A stretch of 64,000 nucleotides of DNA, from NCBI RefSeq assembly GCF_000025885.1, contig NC_014011.1, positions 1,674,001 through 1,738,000 on the forward strand, read 5' to 3'. The DNA comes from Aminobacterium colombiense DSM 12261 (GTDB lineage Bacteria > Synergistota > Synergistia > Synergistales > Aminobacteriaceae). Below the pieces are notes generated by a model. It was not told where the DNA came from. It did no database searches and worked only from the letters and a program-made list of their open reading frames with translations. The position numbers and the translations under genes were made by a program. Numbering within the stretch: the first letter of the stretch is position 1; each line of letters starts with the position of its first letter. Positions 11,301-21,745 of this stretch are shown here, one piece after another.

Positions 11301-11889
11301 GGATTTTGCATCTAAACCTCTTGAGTCTTTCTTTCCTGAAGAGGAGAATTGGGATACTTTCACAGAAACACTGCCGGGGAAACTCAGGGCCGTATGGAAA
11401 CGCCCTCGAGTACCCTCACATATCTACTCCTGGCTCCTCACTTTTCAGCAAGGAGCCATCGTCGGCAGAATCCTTAAAAATAACCTGACCGTCAAGAAGG
11501 AGGTCCCCTTCCGAGCAGATTTAGTCAACGGCCCGACCATGGTTGGAGCCATTGATCTTCTGTGGCACGAAAATGACATGCTGTTTATTCGGGATTTTAA
11601 AATAACCACTATTTCCCAGGTTCCAGAAAACCTTTACAGAGACCAGTTAGCCTTTTATGCCCTGGCCATGAAAAAGACCCTTTCTGTGCCGCGAATCTCT
11701 CTCGGCTTCTGGCATCTGCGGGAAGGAACAGAAGAACTTCTTTCTTCTTTAGAAAGAGAGGACTGGGATCAGATCGAAGGAGAGGTCAGAAAAATGGCCC
11801 GACAGGCCCTATCCGGTCCCTTTAAACCTGTTAAAGGCCGCTGTTCTTTTTGCCCTTTCAAAGGGGAGTGCACATGGCTCCATGCATAG
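8374..11889 (+). CDS. addA: AddA-like UvrD/RecB-type helicase-nuclease
   Basis: About 1171 residues, a superfamily-1A helicase. Visible motifs: Walker A AGAGTGKT (about 35-42), TFTEKAALEMAERI, DEFQDTNPLQDRLI (Walker B), VGDLKQSIYRFR, DTSFRSKE, VMTVHGSKGLEFPV and LFYVACTRARDSL. The C-terminal nuclease has VGAIDLLWH and FIRDFKITT, the D and DxK pair. It also has YCPYAYRMK and CSFCPFKGEC, giving a four-cysteine set with the same CxxCx5C spacing as its AddB partner. ATG 8374 overlaps addB by 17 bases and follows AAGGTG. Together AddAB would resect double-strand ends for RecA loading. Confidence 0.87.
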   Translation: MTKMNSAFTQLLKERTQPGQFKAITADAPLVAVSAGAGTGKTWTLAWRFIWILVTGRADTNEILTLTFTEKAALEMAERIKNLLLQLAMELPSQKVFFQKAADRIDEGYISTIHSFSMRVLKECGLATELDPESGTIAPPQESLFWKEAEEALDRWDGNWFAKSSSHLWAQRIAKLFSDPLFMDSVNTFGPNATVELAKSSLALFASQGQTPKDLWQWGSDLFSRDQDAVDTARLTLFRRWEDEWHRFLQPESGIFYNLNELGGTGKLCGNVRNLITRWQQQPSKENLPHFIQSLIEGLKGASGKLANEIAFHLKEPVSQYRNRLIKEEPWITVFTQGFDEKEQAYRSCLLGFSAILWQLWDEFRRRKNRLSFDDMIRYAMEALEHSPSYAERFKEILVDEFQDTNPLQDRLIQAVRSHSQRLFIVGDLKQSIYRFRHADLSLFGSYIKKAKYGHGDYILLDTSFRSKEILVHEVNDLFSSVWKDGLGQELPLPFESLEVPHYLSTHELRQQCTVDPFLTYLEGGKEGEKIREARLRQIRRLALLFSQYYEEKRTVWDKQKECLRPVQWKDMAILVPSRTSWFPLLEKIFFEEFQLPIYFEGSTSYFSRSEIQDLIALLNFLDDPGKELYLMSFLSSPLSSLSLEEVRDLALDAPKGYRLQAFQEKWPHLARQIDDWRLMAHFLGPSAVLASFLEKSDSFLRAFPAWKRRGVAANMRKAIDMAREFEEAIGTSLPGCASYLREAMERQEKFAEPDVSNEKENVIRVMTVHGSKGLEFPVLAVLGLERTSSAGEKGSLMPSPKMGVALSRIPGERNSGQAPLAWSLSRLFEEQEEYEEWQRLFYVACTRARDSLILCGHLPWRRDGYSPGDRSWLKMLLSWNPELLPLTDEPAAKAGGPKEERERSHKYSSVPLPSSEHQYLARISATSFALFQYCPYAYRMKHRQGHELVWEQPGEYPSEGGADVGSLVHYLLSQWDFASKPLESFFPEEENWDTFTETLPGKLRAVWKRPRVPSHIYSWLLTFQQGAIVGRILKNNLTVKKEVPFRADLVNGPTMVGAIDLLWHENDMLFIRDFKITTISQVPENLYRDQLAFYALAMKKTLSVPRISLGFWHLREGTEELLSSLEREDWDQIEGEVRKMARQALSGPFKPVKGRCSFCPFKGECTWLHA

Positions 11890-11893
11890 GCTG

Positions 11894-12793
11894 CTATAGG
11901 TTTTCCCAGCTCTTGAATCCCTTGCCCAGAACTTCTGATGCATCATTGACAGACATAAAGGCTTTGGGATCCTTTGCGGCCAGAAAGTGTTTCAATGTTA
12001 CCATTTGCCGGGGCTCTAGCAGAGCCAGCAACACTGTTCTCTCCTGCCCCGAGAAACCGCCCTCTCCCTGGAGCAACGTAACTCCCCTGCCAAGATCCTT
12101 CGTGATGAACTCAGAAATTTCATGGGGATAATTCGTAATGATAAACACCTGCTTGCGCCGGTCAAAAGAACGGGACGTATTATCCACCACTATACCGTAA
12201 ACATAAAGCGCGACTACTCCATAGATTGAAGCCTGAATGCCGACAATGAAGGCAGAAAAACCCAGTATTAACGTATTAACACAAATAGAAAACTGCCCCA
12301 TTTCAATTCCGTAACGCTTACGTAACGCCATTCCCGGAATATCTATGCCGCCGGTAGATCCACCTGCTCTGAAGATAATACCCGTTCCGAGTCCCTTGAT
12401 AACACCTGCAAGAACCGCCGCCATAAACTTATCCTCCAAGTTTAGCTGAGGTATAAACTCAAAGACCTTAACTAAAAAAGCAATAAGGGAAACAGAGTAG
12501 CCTGTCCAGATGACAAAACGAGGTGATAGTTCCCGCCATGCCCAGGCCATCAGGGCGCCGTTAGCTGTGAGAAGCACCCATGCCGGAGAAATTCCCCATA
12601 TGTAGTTGGAAAGAACAGAAAGTCCCGCTACGCCGAGGTCGGGGAAACGATTTGGCATTACAAAAACCACCATGGCAAAAGCTATAAGCACATCTCCCGC
12701 CGTAACGGCAAGAAAGGTTCGCCACTCTTTTCGAATACCGAAAACTAAACGAAAAAAAGATTCTTTTAGAAATCCTTGAAAAAAGCCTTTCAA
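11894..12793 (-). CDS. YitT family membrane protein (DUF161 + DUF2179)
   Basis: 299 residues. The N-terminal half holds five or six hydrophobic helices with family phrases such as PNRFPDLGVAGLSVL and GLGTGIIFRAGGSTGGIDI. The soluble C-terminal DUF2179 domain (about 220-290) includes IITNYPHEISEFI and GVTLLQGEGGFSG. Members are common in Firmicutes and Synergistota, and their transport function is not established. The start is TTG 12793, placed 9 bases after GGAGG; no ATG in frame fits better. Convergent with addA, the two stops being a few bases apart. Confidence 0.85.
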   Translation of the reverse strand: MKGFFQGFLKESFFRLVFGIRKEWRTFLAVTAGDVLIAFAMVVFVMPNRFPDLGVAGLSVLSNYIWGISPAWVLLTANGALMAWAWRELSPRFVIWTGYSVSLIAFLVKVFEFIPQLNLEDKFMAAVLAGVIKGLGTGIIFRAGGSTGGIDIPGMALRKRYGIEMGQFSICVNTLILGFSAFIVGIQASIYGVVALYVYGIVVDNTSRSFDRRKQVFIITNYPHEISEFITKDLGRGVTLLQGEGGFSGQERTVLLALLEPRQMVTLKHFLAAKDPKAFMSVNDASEVLGKGFKSWENL

Positions 12794-12883
12794 TCACCAT
12801 ATCCTCCTTACTCTTTCATTTATTCTAGAAATGAGCAATCACTGTAACGCAGTGTCTTTGCAAAAGCAATAGACTTCCATATT

Positions 12884-12892
12884 TGATATAAT
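12884..12892 (+). promoter_or_regulatory. extended -10 promoter for remB-like/gyrB
   Basis: TGATATAAT is a perfect TATAAT with a TGn extension. No good -35 lies 16-18 bases upstream, which fits an extended -10 promoter. It is about 40 bases upstream of the remB-like GTG and is the only strong candidate between the divergent yitT gene and this operon. Confidence 0.55.
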
Positions 12893-12931
12893 AATAGGGT
12901 TGCAACAACAGAATAGAAAGGATGTGAGGCC

Positions 12932-15056
<2,125 letters not shown>

Positions 15057-15080
15057 TATTATGAAATGATTATGGTCAAC

Positions 15081-15117
15081 AAAGGGGCGCTCTGAACAGA
15101 GCGCCCCTTTGTTTTTA
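15081..15117 (+). terminator. intrinsic terminator after gyrB
   Basis: A GC-rich stem of about 13 pairs (AAAGGGGCGCTCT paired with AGAGCGCCCCTTT) with a tiny loop, followed by GTTTTTATTT. It lies 25 bases after the gyrB stop. The M19 gene converges from the other side and may use the same stem. Confidence 0.88.
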
Positions 15118-15133
15118 TTTATTCAGCAGCGCC

Positions 15134-16186
15134 TCAATGGATTGTTTCTTCCAGAAACCTCATGAAATTACCACCTATGATCTTTACAACCTCTTCTTCA
15201 CTGTATCCGCGGGCCAGCAGCTCCGCCGTAAATTCTACACATTGGCCATATCCTTTGATGCAATCATAGTTAAGGTGGGGGCCAGGTTTTGAGAAATCCC
15301 TCATCTCATCGCAAAAGTCAAAGCCAAGCCCTATATGTTCTATCCCTACAAGGTTTCGAATATGGTCAACATGGTCAGCGAGATCTTTTTCATTGAGAAG
15401 TTTTTTTTCGGGGTCTCCAACAAAGGAACTGCACACATTCATCCCCAGAACGCCTCCGCGGGAAGCAAGCCTTTGTATAAAGGCATCAGGAAGATTGCGC
15501 ATGGTGAAAGTGAGATTTCGGCAATTTGAGTGGGAAGCCATGACTGGCCCCTCGTAAAAGGCAAAAAGATCTTCCACTCCCTCATCGTTGAGGTGGCTGA
15601 TATCAATGTACATTCCCAAGTCTACGGCCTTACTCACTACTTTGAGCCCAAAATCTGTCAGGCCGCCTTTTCTGCCTTCCTGGACGGGGCTGAAAAAACA
15701 TCCGTCAGCAGCATAATTTCTGCGGCTCCACGTAAGGCCTGCCCCACGAACCCCCAATTCATAAAAGATTCGCAACAGGGAGAGGTCGTTCCCTATAGGT
15801 TCAAGACCCTCAAAAGAAAGAAGAATGGCAAGCTCACCCTTTTTATGAGCCTCTTTGATCTCCTTTGTATTGCGGCAAATAGAGAAAAGCCCAGGACTCT
15901 CCTCGATTTCTGAATAAAGGGCGCTTACAAGATCAAGGGCCCGGCGAAGGCCCATCTCTGGCAGAAACTCATCTGGGATAAAAAGGGATGAAATAACAAG
16001 CCCCACACCACCCGCCCGCAATGAGGGGAGATAGTCTTTTTCTATCACGTGGGTTTTTCCTTCCTGTCGTTTTGCCAAAACAAGGGGAAGCAAATCGAAG
16101 TGGGCATCCACAACAAAATTATGCTTATGGAGTTTTTCTGCCTGCTTTAAACAAAAAGTCATATCTTTTTTTGGGCAATCGTTCAT
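15134..16186 (-). CDS. membrane dipeptidase, peptidase family M19
   Basis: 350 residues. Renal-dipeptidase-type zinc amidohydrolase barrel cleaving dipeptides, including those with a D-residue. Metal and catalytic positions visible are the HxD in VVDAHFDLLP (about 26-35), the bridging Glu in LLSFEGLEPI (about 121-130), DISHLND (about 195-201) and MASHSNCRNL (about 215-224), and the late Asp in GLGFDFCDEM. No signal peptide is evident, so cytoplasmic action is likely. ATG 16186 has GGAGG upstream. It opens the run of peptidases that continues to 24 kb. Confidence 0.9.
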   Translation of the reverse strand: MNDCPKKDMTFCLKQAEKLHKHNFVVDAHFDLLPLVLAKRQEGKTHVIEKDYLPSLRAGGVGLVISSLFIPDEFLPEMGLRRALDLVSALYSEIEESPGLFSICRNTKEIKEAHKKGELAILLSFEGLEPIGNDLSLLRIFYELGVRGAGLTWSRRNYAADGCFFSPVQEGRKGGLTDFGLKVVSKAVDLGMYIDISHLNDEGVEDLFAFYEGPVMASHSNCRNLTFTMRNLPDAFIQRLASRGGVLGMNVCSSFVGDPEKKLLNEKDLADHVDHIRNLVGIEHIGLGFDFCDEMRDFSKPGPHLNYDCIKGYGQCVEFTAELLARGYSEEEVVKIIGGNFMRFLEETIH

Positions 16187-16311
16187 AAATAATGCCTCCG
16201 TTTTATAGGTACATGACTAGGGATGCGAAGTGTTTTTCCCTTAAATTATAGCCCCTCTCGCAAACATTGTTGTATAGTATGTTTATATTATGTTCATTAT
16301 GGAGGTGCGTC

Positions 16312-17754
16312 ATGCAATTAATCAATGACCCATCACTCTTCAAAGGTCAGCCCCATGTTCGAGGTTTTATGCTTTTTGAAGACACGGATCTCCCTGAAGA
16401 GATAACATCATACAGTCATTTAGCCTCTCAGTGGCGCAAAAAAGGTTTTCTTCAGTTCGTCCCAAAGGTAAAAGAACCTGAACAGTGGATTGCCGTTATC
16501 GGGTTAGGAAAAAGACCTGATAAGAAATCGGCACAAAACTCCCTCTGCCGGAACATGACCGCTGAATTCGTAAGAAAAGGAACGGCTATGCAGCTCTCAT
16601 CTTTCATTCTCGACTTGCCGGAAAAGCCGGATGCCTGGGTAAGCAGAGCCATAGCAGAAGGAGCAGTTCTTGGAAATTACCGCTTTACCAAATATCGCAC
16701 CACCGATCCTTCCCCGGCTGCTCAATGTGAACGTTTTTGCCTTTGCAATGGCGACGCCAGGGCCATGGACCACGGAAGACTTGCGGCAGAAGCTCAGGTT
16801 TACGCCCGCAATCTGGCAAATGAGCCTGGGAACGTTATTTCCCCCCTTACTATGGCTTCCTTTGCTAAAGAGATAGCGACACGTCACGGCATGGAGATTA
16901 CCGTATTTGATGAGCATGAGATTCAGGAAAAAGGTCTTCACGCTCTTTGGCATGTTGGAAAAGGGTCTAAGACTCCCCCGCGACTTGTTCATATGGAGTA
17001 CAGGCCAAAAGAAAGACCCCTGGGGAAAATTGCCCTTGTGGGGAAATGTGTCACCTTTGATAGCGGGGGACTTTCTCTTAAAACAAGTGAAGGCATTATG
17101 ACCATGAAGGGCGATAAGTCCGGCGCCTGCAACCTATTAGGCATAATGAACATTCTGCCTGAACTGAACTGCCCTTACGAAGTACACGGACTTTTTGGCG
17201 CAGTAGAGAACATGCCCGACGGAAATGCCTATAGGCCTGACGATATTATTAAAGCAATGAATGGCAAAACTATCGAAATAAAGAACACCGATGCTGAGGG
17301 GCGTGTTACCCTTGCCGACATGCTGGCCTACACTTCCACTCTCAAACCCGATGGAATAATAGACATGGCAACTCTCACAGGAGCAGCCACTGTAGCCTTA
17401 GGCAACTATACTGCCGCCCTGATTTCCGACTGGGATGATTTGAGCGCGGATATTTTAGAAGCCGCAGAAAAGGCCGGAGAAAGATTTCACCGCTTCACTA
17501 TGGATGATGAAAAACTTAGGGAGCAAATAAACACACCCAATGCCGATGTGGCAAACACTGGCGGCCGAGGCGGCGGAGCCATAACTGCCGGAATGTTCTT
17601 AAGAGAATTCGTTGATCCCCAAATCCCCTGGGTCCATATGGATATCGCCTCTGTAGATTACTACGACAAGGATTTTGATTGCTATGCCTTTGGCGCTTCA
17701 GCCTTCTCTCTCAGAACATGTCTTGAATATCTTATGAAACCTGTCTTTAAATAA
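16312..17754 (+). CDS. leucyl aminopeptidase, family M17
   Basis: 480 residues from ATG 16312, chosen because GGAGGTG is 4-10 bases upstream; the frame is open further but lacks a ribosome site. The catalytic C-terminal domain shows VGKCVTFDSGGLSLK (catalytic Lys and metal Asp), MKGDKSGACNL and NTDAEGRVTLADMLAYTS (metal Asp/Glu and catalytic Arg). It removes N-terminal residues from short peptides in the cytoplasm using two divalent metals. The 3' end overlaps the convergent P1 peptidase by 8 bases. Confidence 0.93.
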   Translation: MQLINDPSLFKGQPHVRGFMLFEDTDLPEEITSYSHLASQWRKKGFLQFVPKVKEPEQWIAVIGLGKRPDKKSAQNSLCRNMTAEFVRKGTAMQLSSFILDLPEKPDAWVSRAIAEGAVLGNYRFTKYRTTDPSPAAQCERFCLCNGDARAMDHGRLAAEAQVYARNLANEPGNVISPLTMASFAKEIATRHGMEITVFDEHEIQEKGLHALWHVGKGSKTPPRLVHMEYRPKERPLGKIALVGKCVTFDSGGLSLKTSEGIMTMKGDKSGACNLLGIMNILPELNCPYEVHGLFGAVENMPDGNAYRPDDIIKAMNGKTIEIKNTDAEGRVTLADMLAYTSTLKPDGIIDMATLTGAATVALGNYTAALISDWDDLSADILEAAEKAGERFHRFTMDDEKLREQINTPNADVANTGGRGGGAITAGMFLREFVDPQIPWVHMDIASVDYYDKDFDCYAFGASAFSLRTCLEYLMKPVFK

Positions 17755-18790
17755 AAAAAGACGTGTATTCTTTCAGGGAATGACGCATGTTCCCGTCTCG
17801 CCCTCTCGTGGGCTCTGAGCAGATCATGGAGTTGAGAACCGCTTCTTCCGCGGCTTCCACCACAGCCCTGAAGACCATGTCCATATTATTTTCGTTGAAC
17901 ATCTCAAGAGCGCAGACCGGGGCCGTTTCATAGTGAAAAAATCGATTGGCGGTAGAAAAAGCTAAAGCTATTTCCCCGCTTCCATTTCCTATATAGGTTC
18001 CCGTTCGTGTAATCCCGACGGAAGAACGGCGGCACAGTCGTTTCAGCTGCCGTTCTGTCATGGGGATATCTGTGGCAATAACAACAATGACAGAGCCCCG
18101 ATCTTCCTTGGGCGGTTCAATAGAGGCTATCTTCTGCCCTACTTTACGGCCATCCACCAGCAAATCTCCCATTTCTCCAAAGTTGGAAAGAACAAGAACG
18201 CCAAGGGTAAAAGCCGCCCTCTCAACCTGGATGATTCTGGAAGCAGTACCTATGCCCCCTTTCAATTGATAACAGGACATGCCGCATCCAGCCCCCGCAG
18301 CCCCTTCTTCAAACTCCTTGTTTGCGTTGGCTATAGCTGTCAGTACATGTTCTTTTCGTACGTGAAGTCCCTGGATGTCGTTAAGAAAACCATCGTTACA
18401 CTCACAGACCACAGGATTCACCGTGCCGGTTTCCCGGCCGATATCACGGTTATCTTTTAGCATATAACGAACGAGAGCTTCAGAGACGGTGCCGGTATTT
18501 AATGTATTGGTGAGGAGAATTGGCGTTTCGATAGTGCCCATTTCCTCTATTTGAATGAGTCCCACTGACTTCCCAAAACCATTGATAATGTGACACGCAG
18601 CAAAAAGCTTTTCTCTAAATAAATTCCCTTCATGGGGTATCACCGCTGTAACCCCTGTATTTATGCCTTCTCCCCTAAGGGTGCAGTGCCCTACCTTTAC
18701 TCCCGATACGTCTGTAATGGAATTGAGGGCTCCCCGTTTCATATGACCTACATGAATGCCATAATCGGCGATACGCTTCTGACCGAGCAT
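17747..18790 (-). CDS. P1 family peptidase (DmpA/BapA-type aminopeptidase)
   Basis: About 347 residues. N-terminal-nucleophile enzyme that self-cleaves and then acts as an L-aminopeptidase, D-esterase or beta-peptidyl aminopeptidase. The processing site is in CGMSCYQLKGGIGTASRII, where the Ser of GTASR is the expected nucleophile. The N-terminus SITDVSGVKVGHCTL is also typical. ATG 18790 has GGGGAGGAAAG directly upstream and is preferred over an in-frame TTG eight codons earlier with no ribosome site. It is divergent from the M55 D-aminopeptidase; both families handle D- or unusual peptides. Confidence 0.88.
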   Translation of the reverse strand: MLGQKRIADYGIHVGHMKRGALNSITDVSGVKVGHCTLRGEGINTGVTAVIPHEGNLFREKLFAACHIINGFGKSVGLIQIEEMGTIETPILLTNTLNTGTVSEALVRYMLKDNRDIGRETGTVNPVVCECNDGFLNDIQGLHVRKEHVLTAIANANKEFEEGAAGAGCGMSCYQLKGGIGTASRIIQVERAAFTLGVLVLSNFGEMGDLLVDGRKVGQKIASIEPPKEDRGSVIVVIATDIPMTERQLKRLCRRSSVGITRTGTYIGNGSGEIALAFSTANRFFHYETAPVCALEMFNENNMDMVFRAVVEAAEEAVLNSMICSEPTRGRDGNMRHSLKEYTSFFI

Positions 18791-18902
18791 CTCTTTCCTC
18801 CCCTTTCCAGGCAAAATGGCGAATGTAGTACTCGCACCAGATGGGTACCACGTTTATAATCATTAACAGATATTATAATATATTGTTATAGAGGTGATCT
18901 CT

Positions 18903-19736
18903 TTGAAAATCTATATCAGCGTAGATATGGAAGGCGCCACTGGAATAGTAAGCTCTCTTCATGTAGTGGATAGTGCCCCGGTGGAATATGCTTTTGGGTG
19001 CAAAATGCAGCTCCATGACCTGCGAGCGGTAATAGATGGAGCCCTGGAGGCAGGAGCTACAGAAATCATTGTAAACGATTCTCATGAGCGTATGATCAAT
19101 GTGGACGTTTCTTCACTCCCAGAAAAAGTCCGCCTTGTTTCAGGAAGCCCTAAAGCCCTCGGCATGATTGAGGGAACTGAGGGCTGCGATGGCATCTTCT
19201 TTGTAGGGTATCATGCCATGGCTGGAACGTCCGGCGCTATTCTAGACCACACCCTTTCAGTCAACACAGTCTTCAATGTCAAGCTCAACGGCACACCTGT
19301 GGGAGAAACAGGGCTCAACGCCGCTGTCTGCGCGGAAAAGAACATTCCTATAGCCCTCGTTACGGGGGATAAAGCCGTTTGTAGGGAAGCTCAGAAGCTT
19401 CTTGGTGAAGATATTACAATCTGTACTGTAAAGGAAGGGCGATCGAATAGCTGCGGCATTCTCTTGCCCCCCTGCGAAACATATCCTCTTTTAAAAAATG
19501 CGGCTAAAGAAGCCGTATCGTCCATTCGTGCCCGCAAGGCCCCTGTTCTGAAGATCTCTTTGCCCTACTCCCTCGAACTTACATTTAAACATACTCGCCA
19601 ATGTGACGAAGTATCCTATATTCCGGGAGTCAATCGCATTGATGGACGAACTGTGATGATGAAAGGTGAATCCATGGAAGAAATGAGGCGATGGATAAGT
19701 GCGGCAACATCCCTGGCAGAGTCTGTCAGACTTTAA
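18903..19736 (+). CDS. D-aminopeptidase DppA, family M55
   Basis: About 277 residues. The family signature SxDxEG appears at the N-terminus as KIYISVDMEGATGI. Other zinc-site segments are IIVNDSHERMINVD and FFVGYHAMAG, with the nucleophile/oxyanion area VGETGLNA. Bacillus subtilis DppA forms a decamer and cleaves D-Ala-D-Ala-type dipeptides. TTG 18903 is preferred because GAGGTGA sits 6 bases upstream; the in-frame GTG 18894 lies within that ribosome site. The name refers to the peptidase, not the binding protein of the Dpp transporter also in this window. Confidence 0.9.
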   Translation: MKIYISVDMEGATGIVSSLHVVDSAPVEYAFGCKMQLHDLRAVIDGALEAGATEIIVNDSHERMINVDVSSLPEKVRLVSGSPKALGMIEGTEGCDGIFFVGYHAMAGTSGAILDHTLSVNTVFNVKLNGTPVGETGLNAAVCAEKNIPIALVTGDKAVCREAQKLLGEDITICTVKEGRSNSCGILLPPCETYPLLKNAAKEAVSSIRARKAPVLKISLPYSLELTFKHTRQCDEVSYIPGVNRIDGRTVMMKGESMEEMRRWISAATSLAESVRL

Positions 19737-19817
19737 CCTTACTTTTTTCGTTTCAATTCAGATTGTCCGGCTTCCTATAGAACTGACACTCTGCCGCGGG
19801 CACTCATTTTTAACACT

Positions 19818-20507
19818 TTAGTTCTCTGGTGTGACGATGGGCTCCTTTCCTAGTCTCTGGAATAGCAGTTCATACAAATTATCAACGTCTTTTTTTCTCA
19901 GACACTGGATAAGCCTTTCGTGGCTTTCCACACTGGCTTTCATCTGCCATTCTTTATAAAGCCACCTGTGAAAAGAACATCCAATCTGGTAGGAAAGGTT
20001 TCTAAGCATCTTTTTGGTCCAGTAGCAGTCATCTTTTGCCAGTGAATGAAGATGCATATGAAAGGCCATTTCTTTTTCGGCAAATTCAAAACCTTTCTCA
20101 TCACCCTGAAGAGAGCTCTCCATTATCATTCGCAATTCTTTATTCAGGGCCTCTGCCCGGTCTAACTCTTCGTCGCTAGGCCCTCCAAGGGCAATTATAG
20201 ATTCGAAAAGGCTATGTTCAAGGAGGGTGCGCAATTTGTTGATTTCGAAAAATTCCTGTTCACGAAAGTCAGCAACAAACCATCCTCTGTATTTAACAGA
20301 AACGATCAACCCTTGCTCTTCCAGCTCCTTCAAAGCTTCACGAATCGGCGCTCTGCTTATTCCCAATATTCGTGAAAGCTCTCTCTCACTTACTTGATCG
20401 CCGCAACACAAGGTCCTGTTTTTAAAGATCTTATCCCTGATATGGGAAATGACAAGGCCTTTTAGCGGTTTCCCTGCATTGGAAAGACTGTTCTTCTCTT
20501 TTACCAT
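19818..20507 (-). CDS. GntR family transcriptional regulator (FadR/FCD type)
   Basis: About 229 residues. The N-terminal winged helix reads GDQVSERELSRILGISRAPI, REALKELEEQGLI, the classic GntR pattern. The helical C-terminal domain (LRTLLEHSLFE..., FAEKEMAFHMHLHSLA) resembles an FCD ligand-binding domain with metal-binding Asp/His positions. ATG 20507 is chosen for GGAGGAAGGG just upstream; a longer frame has no ribosome site. It ends the long minus-strand peptide cluster and is the obvious candidate regulator of it. The ligand is unknown. Confidence 0.88.
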   Translation of the reverse strand: MVKEKNSLSNAGKPLKGLVISHIRDKIFKNRTLCCGDQVSERELSRILGISRAPIREALKELEEQGLIVSVKYRGWFVADFREQEFFEINKLRTLLEHSLFESIIALGGPSDEELDRAEALNKELRMIMESSLQGDEKGFEFAEKEMAFHMHLHSLAKDDCYWTKKMLRNLSYQIGCSFHRWLYKEWQMKASVESHERLIQCLRKKDVDNLYELLFQRLGKEPIVTPEN

Positions 20508-20690
20508 GATCCCTTCCTCCATTTTATTTGGCCAGAAAAGGATAGATCCGCAGCATGACAGACTTGCCCGCCTGCCCCTAGAAACCATCCCAGACAGCGG
20601 GCAAGTCCTGTCGCCTTATCAGAAATATCTTTTTAAACGCAGCCTTAAATTTCGAGAAAATAGACCTTACAGTAACATTGACTTTTTTTA

Positions 20691-21686
20691 TTACCTGACA
20701 GTTTCAAGCACTGTTCTATATACCAGTTCAAGGCGCTCTTCCGGTGTAGAAGGATCTATAACGCAGCCTGGCCCCAAAATTACTCCTTTTCCACCGCTAC
20801 GACCAGCTACTTCTCGAACTTCCGCGACCACTTCTTCATTATTTTTGCTAAGCCATTTTTCACCCCAGCTCAGTCCTCCAACAAAGACCTTGTCGCTATA
20901 ACCACGAACTTCCTCCATGGAGGGACCATCGTCCCGGTCGTGCCAGCTAAGAGCCTGAACGGGATAATCCTGTACCTCCCGAATCATAGCGTTCGCACCG
21001 TGGAGATGCAAGACATTGAACCAGGTGGAATTCTTAACGCCATTCAATACCTCTAAGTCATATTTTTTTACGAAGGCATCATGGGTTTTATCATCAATAA
21101 GATTCTTTGTGGACATTTGAGTGGCGAAGAAAAGGCCGTCAGTTCCAAGAGCAACTGTAGCTTTTACAAACTCAATAGTTGTCGCCGTAATGATTTCAAG
21201 AGCTTTCCTGACCCTTTGGGGATCTTCAGCAATATGCTTTACCAAAAGCTGTGGGCTGCTCAACTTGACAGCAGTTGTCATGGGGCTGAAAACCGTCTGT
21301 AAAAAGGGAAGTTTTTCGTCCATCATTTCGAAAAGGATGCGCTGGGCTTCCAGAACTATGGCATATTCACCGGCAGTTCCTGAAACATAACGAATGTTGT
21401 CCCAATCAGAAACCTTTTCGATCACGGGCTTTTGCGCCACAGGGGCGTCTACAAAACCGGGAAAAACATTAAGATCCATCCCGTAGTCAATAGTGGAGTA
21501 CATTCCAAAAGGCATGAACTTAATGAAATCCAAATCATACTTCTTCTGATAGGCAAGGCTGAGCTCAGCCAGACGTCGAGGATGGCGATCCCTGTTGGGA
21601 AAATGCATCCACATACTATAAGGAAGTCTATCTGTTTCCTTGAAAGCAAGCGTACTTTCAATGCGCTGCCTGTGTGTCATTGGCAT
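20691..21686 (-). CDS. uroporphyrinogen decarboxylase family protein (methyltransferase-like)
   Basis: 331 residues with the UroD/MtaA/CmuA barrel pattern: MTHRQRIESTLAFKETDRLPYSMWMH at the start (split in family fashion), then KFMPFGMYSTIDYG, and SWHDRDDGPSMEEVRGY. Such proteins are often corrinoid-dependent methyltransferases. The zinc motif HxC of MtaA-type enzymes is changed here to LHLHGANA, with no cysteine, while a late LGPGCVID cysteine remains. It is not a haem gene by context: it lies in the peptide-uptake operon between the M20 peptidase and the GntR regulator. Function is unknown. Confidence 0.78.
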   Translation of the reverse strand: MPMTHRQRIESTLAFKETDRLPYSMWMHFPNRDRHPRRLAELSLAYQKKYDLDFIKFMPFGMYSTIDYGMDLNVFPGFVDAPVAQKPVIEKVSDWDNIRYVSGTAGEYAIVLEAQRILFEMMDEKLPFLQTVFSPMTTAVKLSSPQLLVKHIAEDPQRVRKALEIITATTIEFVKATVALGTDGLFFATQMSTKNLIDDKTHDAFVKKYDLEVLNGVKNSTWFNVLHLHGANAMIREVQDYPVQALSWHDRDDGPSMEEVRGYSDKVFVGGLSWGEKWLSKNNEEVVAEVREVAGRSGGKGVILGPGCVIDPSTPEERLELVYRTVLETVR

Positions 21687-21745
21687 TCTATAAAACCTCC
21701 TGCATTAAATTAAAATTTAGAATCTGCAAATAAAGAATTTTCACC

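Noticed and set aside
20691-21686. hemE (uroporphyrinogen decarboxylase of haem synthesis)
   Set aside because: Context is peptide uptake, no other haem genes are near, and the sequence fits the methyltransferase-like branch better.
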